Shown one piece after another: positions 1 through 5,677 of a stretch of 14,965 nucleotides of DNA. Source of the DNA: Prevotella sp. UBA6387 (lineage in GTDB: Bacteria; Bacteroidota; Bacteroidia; Bacteroidales; Bacteroidaceae); assembly GCA_002437565.1 (NCBI GenBank), contig DJQL01000033.1:1-14965 (forward strand), written 5' to 3'. The notes beneath the pieces were generated by a model. The model saw only the letters and a program-made list of their open reading frames with translations, did not search any database and was not told the DNA's origin. The position numbers were made by a program, and so were the translations under genes. The number at the start of each line of letters is the position of its first letter. Position 1 is the first letter of the stretch.

Positions 1-29
1 GCATGAAAACCCTCCCATGACATGCCGTC

Positions 30-114
30 GGCTTCACGCTTGAATCGCGTCGCCTTTACGCTTGAATCGCATTGCCTTTACGCTTGAATCGCGACGCGAT
101 TCAAGCGTAAAGCC
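30..114. repeat. 22-bp tandem repeat array with terminal inverted copy
   Basis: Three direct copies with an exact 22-base period lie at 30-51, 52-73 and 74-95. They share the core TTYACGCTTGAATCGC and vary mostly in the last three bases. A fourth copy at 93-114 is inverted. It differs from copy 1 at a single base and overlaps copy 3 by the bases GAC. Copy 3 and copy 4 can fold into a stem of about 19 bp (74-92 with 96-114, one mismatch) with a 3-base loop. No reading frame of substance crosses the array. It lies beyond the terminator of the tRNA-Phe gene. It could be a protein-binding array, a REP-like intergenic palindrome or the 3' end of an element that continues to the left. The function is unknown; the structure itself is directly visible. 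Confidence 0.85.
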
Positions 115-135
115 GAACCCATAAAAACAGGGCAC

Positions 136-173
136 AAAAAAATCCGGCAAAGACCGAAGTCAATTACCGGATT
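136..173 (-). terminator. Rho-independent terminator of tRNA-Phe
   Basis: On the minus strand, AATCCGG (173-167) pairs with CCGGATT (147-141), with a few more A-T pairs inside. It is followed by a run of seven T (142-136). It begins 18 bases after the 3' end of the tRNA-Phe gene, the expected place for its terminator. Confidence 0.75.
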
Positions 174-190
174 AGAATGAAAGGAGGAAG

Positions 191-263
191 TGGTACCTCT
201 TGGAGTTGAACCAAGGACACATGGATTTTCAGTCCATTGCTCTACCACCTGAGCTAAGGTACC
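191..263 (-). tRNA. tRNA-Phe (anticodon GAA)
   Basis: The reverse complement folds as a complete 73-nt cloverleaf. The acceptor stem is GGTACCT/AGGTACC with discriminator A. The anticodon loop is CTGAAAA, with anticodon GAA (plus-strand bases 228-230), and the T loop is TTCAACT. The base after the discriminator is C followed by TT, so the 3' CCA is not encoded and must be added after transcription, as is usual in Bacteroidota. The gene has its own promoter (309-340) and terminator (136-173), so it is probably a single-gene transcript. Confidence 0.95.
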
Positions 264-308
264 ATTTTGTTTGCAACTTGGTTACAGGTTGTTTCCTTAT
301 TGCGGGTG

Positions 309-340
309 CAAAGGTAATGCTTTTTCTTAAACCTCACAAA
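309..340 (-). promoter_or_regulatory. Promoter of tRNA-Phe (Bacteroidota type)
   Basis: On the minus strand there is TTTG (340-337), a 20-base spacer, and TACCTTTG (316-309). This matches the Bacteroidota primary-sigma consensus TTTG / TAnnTTTG in both boxes and spacing. The -7 box lies about 45 bases upstream of the mature tRNA 5' end, which implies a short leader removed by RNase P. Confidence 0.75.
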
Positions 341-383
341 CTTTTCGGCGTTTTTTTTCAATATTCTTTTTTTTATCGTTTTA

Positions 384-415
384 TTTCGTCTTTCTGAAAA
401 AAAATGATACCTTTG
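384..415 (+). promoter_or_regulatory. Promoter of tRNA-Pro (Bacteroidota type)
   Basis: TACCTTTG at 408-415 is a full TAnnTTTG box and is identical to the -7 box of the divergent tRNA-Phe promoter. The -33 region is weaker: TTTC at 384-387 with a 20-base spacer. The start site would fall near 421-422, only a few bases before the mature tRNA. A strongly T-rich tract at about 353-386 lies upstream and may act as an UP-like element (inference). Confidence 0.65.
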
Positions 416-425
416 CACACACAAT

Positions 426-498
426 CGGGATGTAGCGCAGTTGGTAGCGCACTACGTTCGGGACGTAGGGGTCGCCAGTTCGAGTCCGGTCATCCCGA
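426..498 (+). tRNA. tRNA-Pro (anticodon CGG)
   Basis: This is a 73-nt cloverleaf. The acceptor stem is CGGGATG/CATCCCG, the D stem GCGC/GCGC, the anticodon stem CTACG/CGTAG, and the loop TTCGGGA gives anticodon CGG at 459-461, reading CCG. The T loop TTCGAGT is normal. The T stem GCCAG/CCGGT contains an A-C mismatch (477 against 487) and a terminal G-T pair, which is unusual. The discriminator is A498 and CCA is not encoded. The rest of the fold and the dedicated promoter argue for a functional gene. Confidence 0.92.
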
Positions 499-544
499 CA
501 CAAAGAGAGGCGGTCGTTTTTTTAACGACCGCCTCTCTTTGTGT
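498..544. terminator. Long perfect hairpin, probable bidirectional terminator
   Basis: Bases 498-518 and 524-544 are perfectly complementary over 21 bp, with a loop of five T. The core is GC-rich (GGCGGTCG/CGACCGCC). The outer arm is T-rich when read as RNA in either direction, so a shorter inner stem followed by a U-rich tail can form on both strands. It lies between tRNA-Pro (plus) and the stop of the DUF4252 gene at 593 (minus), where it would serve both converging transcripts. Confidence 0.7.
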
Positions 545-592
545 TTCACACGGGCGGGTCCTGCAATACACTTGCTAACCTCGGCATATCAA

Positions 593-1063
593 TCAGTCAT
601 CGACAATGCCTACCAGTGCCGCCACGTCCTCGGCATTGATGTCGCCAGTGAGCAAGATGCCAACGCAAGAGCTGCTTCCCGACGAGAGGGCGACAACCTC
701 CTTAATCGTGTTGCCCTTTTGCCTTACCAGTATGGTCATGCCCTCGCTCTTGCCTTTCTTCATGCCCGTGAACTCGCTGTAGCCATCGTCTTCGAGAGCC
801 CTAACCTTCTTGGCGAACTTCTTTTTCACGCTGCCAGAACAATCGGTGAGTTTCAAGAGCTTCACCTCGTCCACCTCCTTGAGCAAGGCTGTGACATTGC
901 CGTCCTTCATTTTGGCCGCGGCAATGGTAAGCATGAGCTTGGGCACGGTGACGCACTCGGCGTGCTTCTTGTCACGGAACTCATTGAACACGCTGCTCGC
1001 CGACTGGCATAAAGCCATTTGGCAAGTCAGCATTAATAATAATGTAAACAGGACCTTTTTCAT
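593..1063 (-). CDS. Small exported protein, DUF4252 family
   Basis: A 156-residue protein that begins with two lysines and a hydrophobic stretch (residues 4-18), a typical signal peptide with likely cleavage near residue 19. Cys19 is not preceded by a convincing lipobox, so I favour a periplasmic or exported protein over a lipoprotein, without certainty. The mature part (a charged N-terminal half with VPKLMLTIAAAK, then a short strand-rich C-terminal half with MTILVRQKGN and LLTGDI) resembles the DUF4252 family of Bacteroidota, whose function is unknown. The family call is from memory of its pattern, not a search. It starts 18 bases after the stop of the HhH gene, so it is the last gene of the transporter operon, and the 498-544 hairpin follows. 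Confidence 0.75.
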   Translation of the reverse strand: MKKVLFTLLLMLTCQMALCQSASSVFNEFRDKKHAECVTVPKLMLTIAAAKMKDGNVTALLKEVDEVKLLKLTDCSGSVKKKFAKKVRALEDDGYSEFTGMKKGKSEGMTILVRQKGNTIKEVVALSSGSSSCVGILLTGDINAEDVAALVGIVDD

Positions 1064-1081
1064 GGTGATATCGTTTTATGG

Positions 1082-2008
1082 CTAATAATCTACATAATGT
1101 CTTAGACGCTCAAAATCGTCTGGCGTAAAATCCTTCATCAACTTCAGTTGCTCTATGTCATGTATCTCGCCATACAAGCGACGATAGTCCACGATGTCCT
1201 TGGCCTGGTAATAGTTGATGTAAGGATGCCGCTTGAGTTCGCCCAGCGAGAGCTTGTTGACGTTGAGCCTACGCACCTTGCCAGGGTTGACCTCGAAATA
1301 AGCCAGGGCTTCCTCAGGCATGTCCTGTATCTCAAGGAGCTGATGGCACGAATAGTAACCACCCAACAGTTTGCGATGACGAACGATCTGCCGCGCGAAA
1401 TACGTGCCAATGCCAGGCACTTTCATCAGCGATGCCGTGTCGGCCTCGTTGAGCTCTATTCGCTCACCAAGCTTGAGTTTCGCCGGGAAGCGTCGGCCGG
1501 GCACGCTGTCGGGAGCCTCACCATAAGGCACGTTTTGATAGCTCCGCGACGTGTAGGGCTGATAATCGGAACCTATGCGTATCAGCGGGGCAAGTTCTCT
1601 ATACTGCTTGTTGGTAAGGCCGTAGATGCGTGCGAAGTCTTCCTTTTTCCTGAACACGCCGCCCTTGGCACGATATTTATAGATGTTTCGCACCTGCCAA
1701 GGCTCCAGACCAAGGGCAAGCAGCTCCGTGGAATCTGCTGTGTTGGGGTCGAACGGGAAACGACTCACGGCACGTCCCGGCACGGCGTAATAACGATTTC
1801 CGCCTCCACGCCCGTATTTGTAATAGTGGCCATCACGGCCATTGCCCCTGCCCACCATGGCGGAGTCGCCTGAGTCACGGCTGGTATACATGTCTTCCTT
1901 GCCATGGAAGACAAGCAGGGCGAGGCTCACGACAATGAAGACCGCCAACAGGAAAAAGATGACTCGACGATCCGCGCGGCGAAGGTAATGGAAATCACGG
2001 AGGCGCAT
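1082..2008 (-). CDS. Membrane-anchored helix-hairpin-helix (ComEA-like) protein
   Basis: A 308-residue protein. A basic N-terminus (RLRDFHYLRRADRR) is followed by one membrane segment at about 16-34, giving a signal anchor with the bulk probably outside the cytoplasmic membrane. Residues 50-75 are rich in Gly, Arg and Tyr and look disordered. Three helix-hairpin-helix repeats follow at about 86-131, 184-227 and 248-291. Each opens with a FDPNTAD-, ELNEAD- or RLNVNK-like strand and continues with a helix pair; the second has the clear hairpin VPGIG. ComEA-type HhH domains bind DNA without sequence specificity during uptake, so DNA binding at the envelope is a reasonable inference, but no other competence gene is here. 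It starts 4 bases after the stop of the second transporter gene, so translation is probably coupled. Confidence 0.85.
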   Translation of the reverse strand: MRLRDFHYLRRADRRVIFFLLAVFIVVSLALLVFHGKEDMYTSRDSGDSAMVGRGNGRDGHYYKYGRGGGNRYYAVPGRAVSRFPFDPNTADSTELLALGLEPWQVRNIYKYRAKGGVFRKKEDFARIYGLTNKQYRELAPLIRIGSDYQPYTSRSYQNVPYGEAPDSVPGRRFPAKLKLGERIELNEADTASLMKVPGIGTYFARQIVRHRKLLGGYYSCHQLLEIQDMPEEALAYFEVNPGKVRRLNVNKLSLGELKRHPYINYYQAKDIVDYRRLYGEIHDIEQLKLMKDFTPDDFERLRHYVDY

Positions 2009-2012
2009 GGCT

Positions 2013-3356
2013 TTAGAACAATCCTAACTGATGCAAAAAGACAATGGCTATGCACAATGGCGAGACAAAGCGCACGAGGAAGAGCCAGACTTTGTAGACA
2101 GACACCGAGACCGTACCCCAGTTGGTGAACTCATCCCTGACCAACTTCTTCGGGGCTATCCAGCCTATAAGGATGCAAGTGGCAAACGAGCCGAGCGGAA
2201 GGAGGACGTTGGAAGTGATGAAGTCGCAGAAATTGAGGAAACTCTTTCCGAACACAGTGATGTCCACCGCGCCACACGACAGCGAGCAGGCTATGCCGAT
2301 GACGATGGCAATGACAGTTTCCAAGGCGGCGCCTTTCTTGCGCGACACGTGCAGCTCCTCGAAGATGAGCGACGTGCCTATCTCGTGCATGGAGATGGTG
2401 GACGTGAGCGCGGCAAGGGCGAGCAAGGCGTAGAACAGCACGCCCACCACATATCCGAGCACCGGCGTGAACGCCTGCTGAAAGACATTGGGCAACGTGA
2501 TGAATATTAGCGAAGGCCCACTGTCGGGGTTAATGCCCACGGAGAAAGCCGCGGGGAAAATCATCAAGCCCGCAAGCACAGCCACAATGGTGTCTACCGC
2601 CGCCACCTTTATCGACGACCGCAAGAGGTTGGTCTGGCGAGTGAAATAAGAAGAATACGTGCAAAGGCACGCCGTGCCAAGCGACAAGGAGAAGAACGCC
2701 TGGCCCAAGCCGTCGAAGATGACCTGGTGGTCAACCTTTGAGAAGTCGGGGTGGAAAAGGAACTGTATGCCTTTCCACGCGCCCGGCAAAGAGCACGATG
2801 CCGCCACGATGATGAGCAGCAAGACAAACAGCGTGGGCATAAGCACATTGCTAACCTTCTCTATGCCACGCCTCACGCCACGCACCACCACCAGGTGGGT
2901 GATGACGATGAAGGCGATGGTCCACACGATCGGCTCAATGGGCGATGAGGTGAACTTGTTGAAGTAGTCCTGCACATAAGCAGCATCGCCATTGATGTTT
3001 CCCATGATTGATGCGTAGAGATACTGCAAGCACCAGCCGGCAATGACGGAATAGAATCCCAAGATAATCAGTGAAGTAATGGCACCGATGAATCCCACGA
3101 CCGCCCACGCCTTGCCGCCACCTGCGCGAGCATACGAGCGAGCGGCATTCGCAGAACCATGACGGCCCACAATAAACTCCGCCACCATGCCCGGCACGCC
3201 AAGCAAGATGATGCACAAGAGATAGATGATGATGAATGCCGCACCGCCATTCTGTCCTGTCGTGTAAGGGAAACGCCAAATATTGCCCAGCCCTACAGCT
3301 GAGCCCGCAGTGGCCAACACCACGCCTATCTTTGTCCCGAAACTGCCTCGTTCCAT
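2013..3356 (-). CDS. Sodium-dependent amino acid transporter, NSS family (second copy)
   Basis: A 447-residue neurotransmitter:sodium symporter (SNF/NSS, LeuT fold), predicted to couple Na+ entry to amino acid import across the inner membrane. The start at 3356 gives MERGSFGTKIG, matching the start of the neighbouring paralogue. The frame is open upstream to 3533, but those 59 codons overlap the end of the upstream gene and encode nothing like a transporter, so I reject the longer start. TM1 carries the unwound GNIWRFPY motif (residues 24-31). TM6 carries FFSLSLGTACLCTY (221-234). The length fits the 11-TM bacterial subgroup (MhsT/Tyt1-like). It follows its paralogue by 11 bases. The substrate cannot be read with confidence, but Thr228 replaces a residue that is Phe in LeuT, so the pocket differs from LeuT and from the neighbour. 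Confidence 0.92.
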   Translation of the reverse strand: MERGSFGTKIGVVLATAGSAVGLGNIWRFPYTTGQNGGAAFIIIYLLCIILLGVPGMVAEFIVGRHGSANAARSYARAGGGKAWAVVGFIGAITSLIILGFYSVIAGWCLQYLYASIMGNINGDAAYVQDYFNKFTSSPIEPIVWTIAFIVITHLVVVRGVRRGIEKVSNVLMPTLFVLLLIIVAASCSLPGAWKGIQFLFHPDFSKVDHQVIFDGLGQAFFSLSLGTACLCTYSSYFTRQTNLLRSSIKVAAVDTIVAVLAGLMIFPAAFSVGINPDSGPSLIFITLPNVFQQAFTPVLGYVVGVLFYALLALAALTSTISMHEIGTSLIFEELHVSRKKGAALETVIAIVIGIACSLSCGAVDITVFGKSFLNFCDFITSNVLLPLGSFATCILIGWIAPKKLVRDEFTNWGTVSVSVYKVWLFLVRFVSPLCIAIVFLHQLGLF

Positions 3357-3367
3357 GATTAGTGATC

Positions 3368-4726
3368 TTAGATTAAGCCAAACTGGTGCAAGAATATCGC
3401 GAGGATAAACAATGGCGCGACAAAGCGCACAAGAAAAAGGAATACACCAAAGATGTGCCGCGACACAGTGCCCCAATTGGTGAGCTCGTCCTCTACTATC
3501 TTCCTTGGCACGAACCAGCCAATGAATACGCACGTGAGGAAGCCACCGACTGGCAAGAATATCTGCCCGGTAACGAAGTCGAATACATCAAACAATGGCG
3601 TGCCGGCGATCTCCAGCCCCCTGCCAGGGCCTAACGACAAAGAGCATACCGCGCCGATGATGGTGCACACAATGGTGACGATAATCGCACCTTTCTTGCG
3701 GGAGATGTGCAGTTCCTCATAGAAAAACGCCGTGGACACCTCGTGCAGGGAAATTAGCGACGTGAGGGCTGCCAAGGACAGCAAGAGATAGAACAGCAAC
3801 GACACGAGCCACCCCAGCACCGGCAAGCCGGCGAACGCCTCGTTGAAGACATTGGGCAACGTGATGAAAATGAGCGATGGACCACTGTCGGGACTTACGC
3901 CCACGGAAAAGGCGGCTGGGAAAATCATCAAGCCCGCAAGGATTGCCACCATGGTGTCGATAGAGCATATCTGCACGGCCGACTTCACGAGGTTTGTCTG
4001 TCGCGTGAAATAAGAAGCGTAAGTGGAGATGCAGCCCATGGCAATGCTCAGCGAGTAGAAGCTCTGACCCAATGCGCCAAGAAACACACCCTGGTCAACC
4101 TTGGAAAAATCGGGCTTGAAAAGGAACTCCACGCCTTTGCCCGCGTCAGGCAAGAGGCACGACGCGACGACGATGACCAATAACAATACGAACAATGTGG
4201 GCATCATCATCTTAGAGGCTCTCTCTATTCCGCCCCTCACGCCATGGATGATGACAAAATATGCCACAAGCATTATAAGCACGAGCCAGAACAAGGGTTG
4301 CACCGGATCGGAAGAGAAACGGACGAAGTATTGTTTCACGAAGTCGGCATTGCCACTAAGCTGCCCCATTATGGAGGCATAGACATACTGCAAGCACCAG
4401 CCTGAGATGACGGCATAATAGCCAGTAATCAAGAAACCCGTGAACACGCCAAGAAGTCCGACGAACTTCCACGCCTTGCCACCAGCCATACGCGAATAGG
4501 CGCGGTAAGTGTTGGCAGCACCATGCCTGCCAATGATAAACTCTGACACCATGCAGGGTATGCCGAGCAGCAATACGCAACCAATGTAAATCAATATGAA
4601 TACGGCGCCGCCATTTTGCCCCGCCATGTATGGGAAACGCCAAATGTTGCCCAAGCCCACGGCACCACCCGCAGTGGCAAGCACCATTCCTATCTTACTG
4701 CCAAAACTGGCTCTTTCTTCTGACAT
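3368..4726 (-). CDS. Sodium-dependent amino acid transporter, NSS family (first copy)
   Basis: A 452-residue NSS-family Na+/amino acid symporter of the inner membrane, first gene of the operon. TM1 has GLGNIWRFPY (residues 24-33). TM6 has SFYSLSIAMGCISTY (222-236). The segment ALTSLISLHE (320-329) supplies the TM8 Thr-Ser pair expected at the Na2 site. The protein is strongly similar to the next gene over its whole length, including the blocks IFPAAFSVG, SPDSGPSLIFITLPNVF and EELHISRKKGA, so the two arose by tandem duplication. The TM6 position equivalent to LeuT Phe259 is Met230 here and Thr in the neighbour, suggesting different substrates (inference). A well-formed promoter lies 30-61 bases upstream. 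No leader peptide or riboswitch is evident in the roughly 25-base leader. Confidence 0.93.
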   Translation of the reverse strand: MSEERASFGSKIGMVLATAGGAVGLGNIWRFPYMAGQNGGAVFILIYIGCVLLLGIPCMVSEFIIGRHGAANTYRAYSRMAGGKAWKFVGLLGVFTGFLITGYYAVISGWCLQYVYASIMGQLSGNADFVKQYFVRFSSDPVQPLFWLVLIMLVAYFVIIHGVRGGIERASKMMMPTLFVLLLVIVVASCLLPDAGKGVEFLFKPDFSKVDQGVFLGALGQSFYSLSIAMGCISTYASYFTRQTNLVKSAVQICSIDTMVAILAGLMIFPAAFSVGVSPDSGPSLIFITLPNVFNEAFAGLPVLGWLVSLLFYLLLSLAALTSLISLHEVSTAFFYEELHISRKKGAIIVTIVCTIIGAVCSLSLGPGRGLEIAGTPLFDVFDFVTGQIFLPVGGFLTCVFIGWFVPRKIVEDELTNWGTVSRHIFGVFLFLVRFVAPLFILAIFLHQFGLI

Positions 4727-4755
4727 ATTATTTTACTTTCTATCTGTTTTTAATG

Positions 4756-4787
4756 CAAAATTATAAAATATAATCCTTCCATTCAAA
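4756..4787 (-). promoter_or_regulatory. Promoter of the NSS transporter operon
   Basis: On the minus strand, TTTG (4787-4784), a 20-base spacer and TAATTTTG (4763-4756) match the Bacteroidota consensus in full. A second TTTG abuts the first at 4791-4788. The start site would be near 4750, giving a leader of about 25 bases before the ATG at 4726. This separates the transporter operon from the CYTH gene upstream. Confidence 0.75.
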
Positions 4788-4853
4788 CAAATCGAAAGTT
4801 TTTAGTGGACAATATGGAAGATTGCATCAAATTCGGCACTAAGAGCCTCGCGT

Positions 4854-5354
4854 TCAACGGTATTCCTCAGGAACCAAACTCCTCCATGCGGAATATGGAT
4901 TCGCAAGCATGTATATATTGTAGAAATGCTTATCGCCAGTAACCTCGGGGCCGATGAAATCTGGTTTCTCAAATGCCTCAGTCTCGCTACCAAGCTCAAC
5001 TTCGGCCATCACGAGACCCTCGTTGTCTCCATGAAACTCGTCAACCTCAAACGTGTGTCCGCCAAAGCCAACAAGATAGCGATGCTTGTCTATCACGCCG
5101 CCCTTGCACAGTTTCAAGAGATGCGATGCCTCATCAAGCGTTATCTCCTTCTCAAACTCGTAGCGTGTCATGCCACCGTCATAGCTTTTGCCCTTAATGG
5201 TAAGATACGCCTTGTCATCACGCACGCGAACACGCACCGTGGCACCATCGGCAGGTATATAGCCCTGCTGAATGTGGCTCACCGATGAAGCCGCACGCTT
5301 AAAGGCTCCGCCATGCTTAACCAGAAACTTACGCTCAATCTCCAATCCACTCAT
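4854..5354 (-). CDS. CYTH-domain protein (triphosphate tunnel metalloenzyme)
   Basis: A 166-residue single-domain protein with the family signature EIERK at residues 5-9, directly after the start, which supports the start at 5354. The alternating charged strands that line the tunnel are visible: RVRVR (41-45), LTIKGK (51-56), EFEKE (66-70), K90/R92, EVDEF (103-107) and AEVELG (117-122). Family members hydrolyse inorganic triphosphate or related triphosphates using a divalent metal; some are class IV adenylate cyclases or thiamine triphosphatases. The short bacterial form without a CHAD domain is most often an inorganic triphosphatase, but the substrate is an inference. It lies just downstream of the terminator at 5389-5419 with no clear promoter of its own, so expression may depend on readthrough. 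Confidence 0.9.
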   Translation of the reverse strand: MSGLEIERKFLVKHGGAFKRAASSVSHIQQGYIPADGATVRVRVRDDKAYLTIKGKSYDGGMTRYEFEKEITLDEASHLLKLCKGGVIDKHRYLVGFGGHTFEVDEFHGDNEGLVMAEVELGSETEAFEKPDFIGPEVTGDKHFYNIYMLANPYSAWRSLVPEEYR

Positions 5355-5388
5355 AGTATGTTAATTTAGATTTCTAATCCTATAAAGC

Positions 5389-5419
5389 CAAAAAAAGGCG
5401 GCTCTACACGGGCCGCCTT
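5389..5419 (-). terminator. Rho-independent terminator after the small membrane protein gene
   Basis: On the minus strand the 8-bp stem AAGGCGGC (5419-5412) pairs with GCCGCCTT (5402-5395) around a 9-base loop and is followed by a run of T (5396-5390). It begins 12 bases after the stop of the 64-residue protein gene and ends about 35 bases before the CYTH start. It probably ends, or partly attenuates, the acyl-CoA synthetase-prfB transcript. Confidence 0.85.
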
Positions 5420-5431
5420 GATTTTCTTTTA

Positions 5432-5626
5432 TTATTGAACGATAAACATTGACCAAATCATGTAGATGATGGCAAGGGCGACGAGGACTCCGAAAATCCA
5501 TTTCACCACGCTCTCGCCTTGGGTCTTTTGTTTTTCATTGTGCTCAGTGCGCTTCTTTGTGGTTGTCTGGTTGTTGACCTCCCTCACTGGCACGTGTTTC
5601 AATTGTTCTTTCTTATTGTTTCCCAT
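5432..5626 (-). CDS. Small predicted tail-anchored membrane protein (64 aa)
   Basis: A 64-residue protein of unknown function. Residues 1-38 are very polar, rich in Lys, Asn, Thr, Gln and Glu, and probably disordered. Residues 41-62 form one hydrophobic helix (core WIFGVLVALAIIYMIW), leaving two residues beyond it. The positive side at the N-terminus predicts a cytoplasmic head with a C-terminal anchor. Reasons to call it real: an ATG start, placement 51 bases after prfB on the same strand, a terminator 12 bases after its stop, and a protein-like composition. I do not recognise a family. The context (after prfB, before CYTH) does not define a role. Confidence 0.7.
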   Translation of the reverse strand: MGNNKKEQLKHVPVREVNNQTTTKKRTEHNEKQKTQGESVVKWIFGVLVALAIIYMIWSMFIVQ

Positions 5627-5677
5627 AGTATATATGTTTTAGTTTTTCACGTCCAAGCAATGACCTGCCTTACCATG

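Noticed and set aside
30..114. CRISPR array
   Set aside because: The copies abut with a 22-base period and leave no unique spacers of 25-40 bases, and one copy is inverted. No cas gene is present.
200..397. 65-codon plus-strand frame preceded by an AGGAGG-like sequence at 182-187
   Set aside because: It starts at TTG inside the tRNA-Phe gene on the opposite strand and runs through the tRNA promoter region. The AGGAGG-like match is coincidental.
404..1012. 202-codon plus-strand frame starting before tRNA-Pro
   Set aside because: It reads through the tRNA and the terminator hairpin, then opposite the DUF4252 gene. It is a shadow frame.
1148..1873. 241-codon plus-strand frame opposite the HhH gene
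   Set aside because: It has no family resemblance. The minus-strand protein has clear HhH repeats and a membrane anchor.
3357..3533. 59-codon N-terminal extension of the second NSS gene
   Set aside because: It overlaps the end of the upstream NSS gene in another frame and lacks transporter features. The ATG at 3356 aligns with the paralogue's start.
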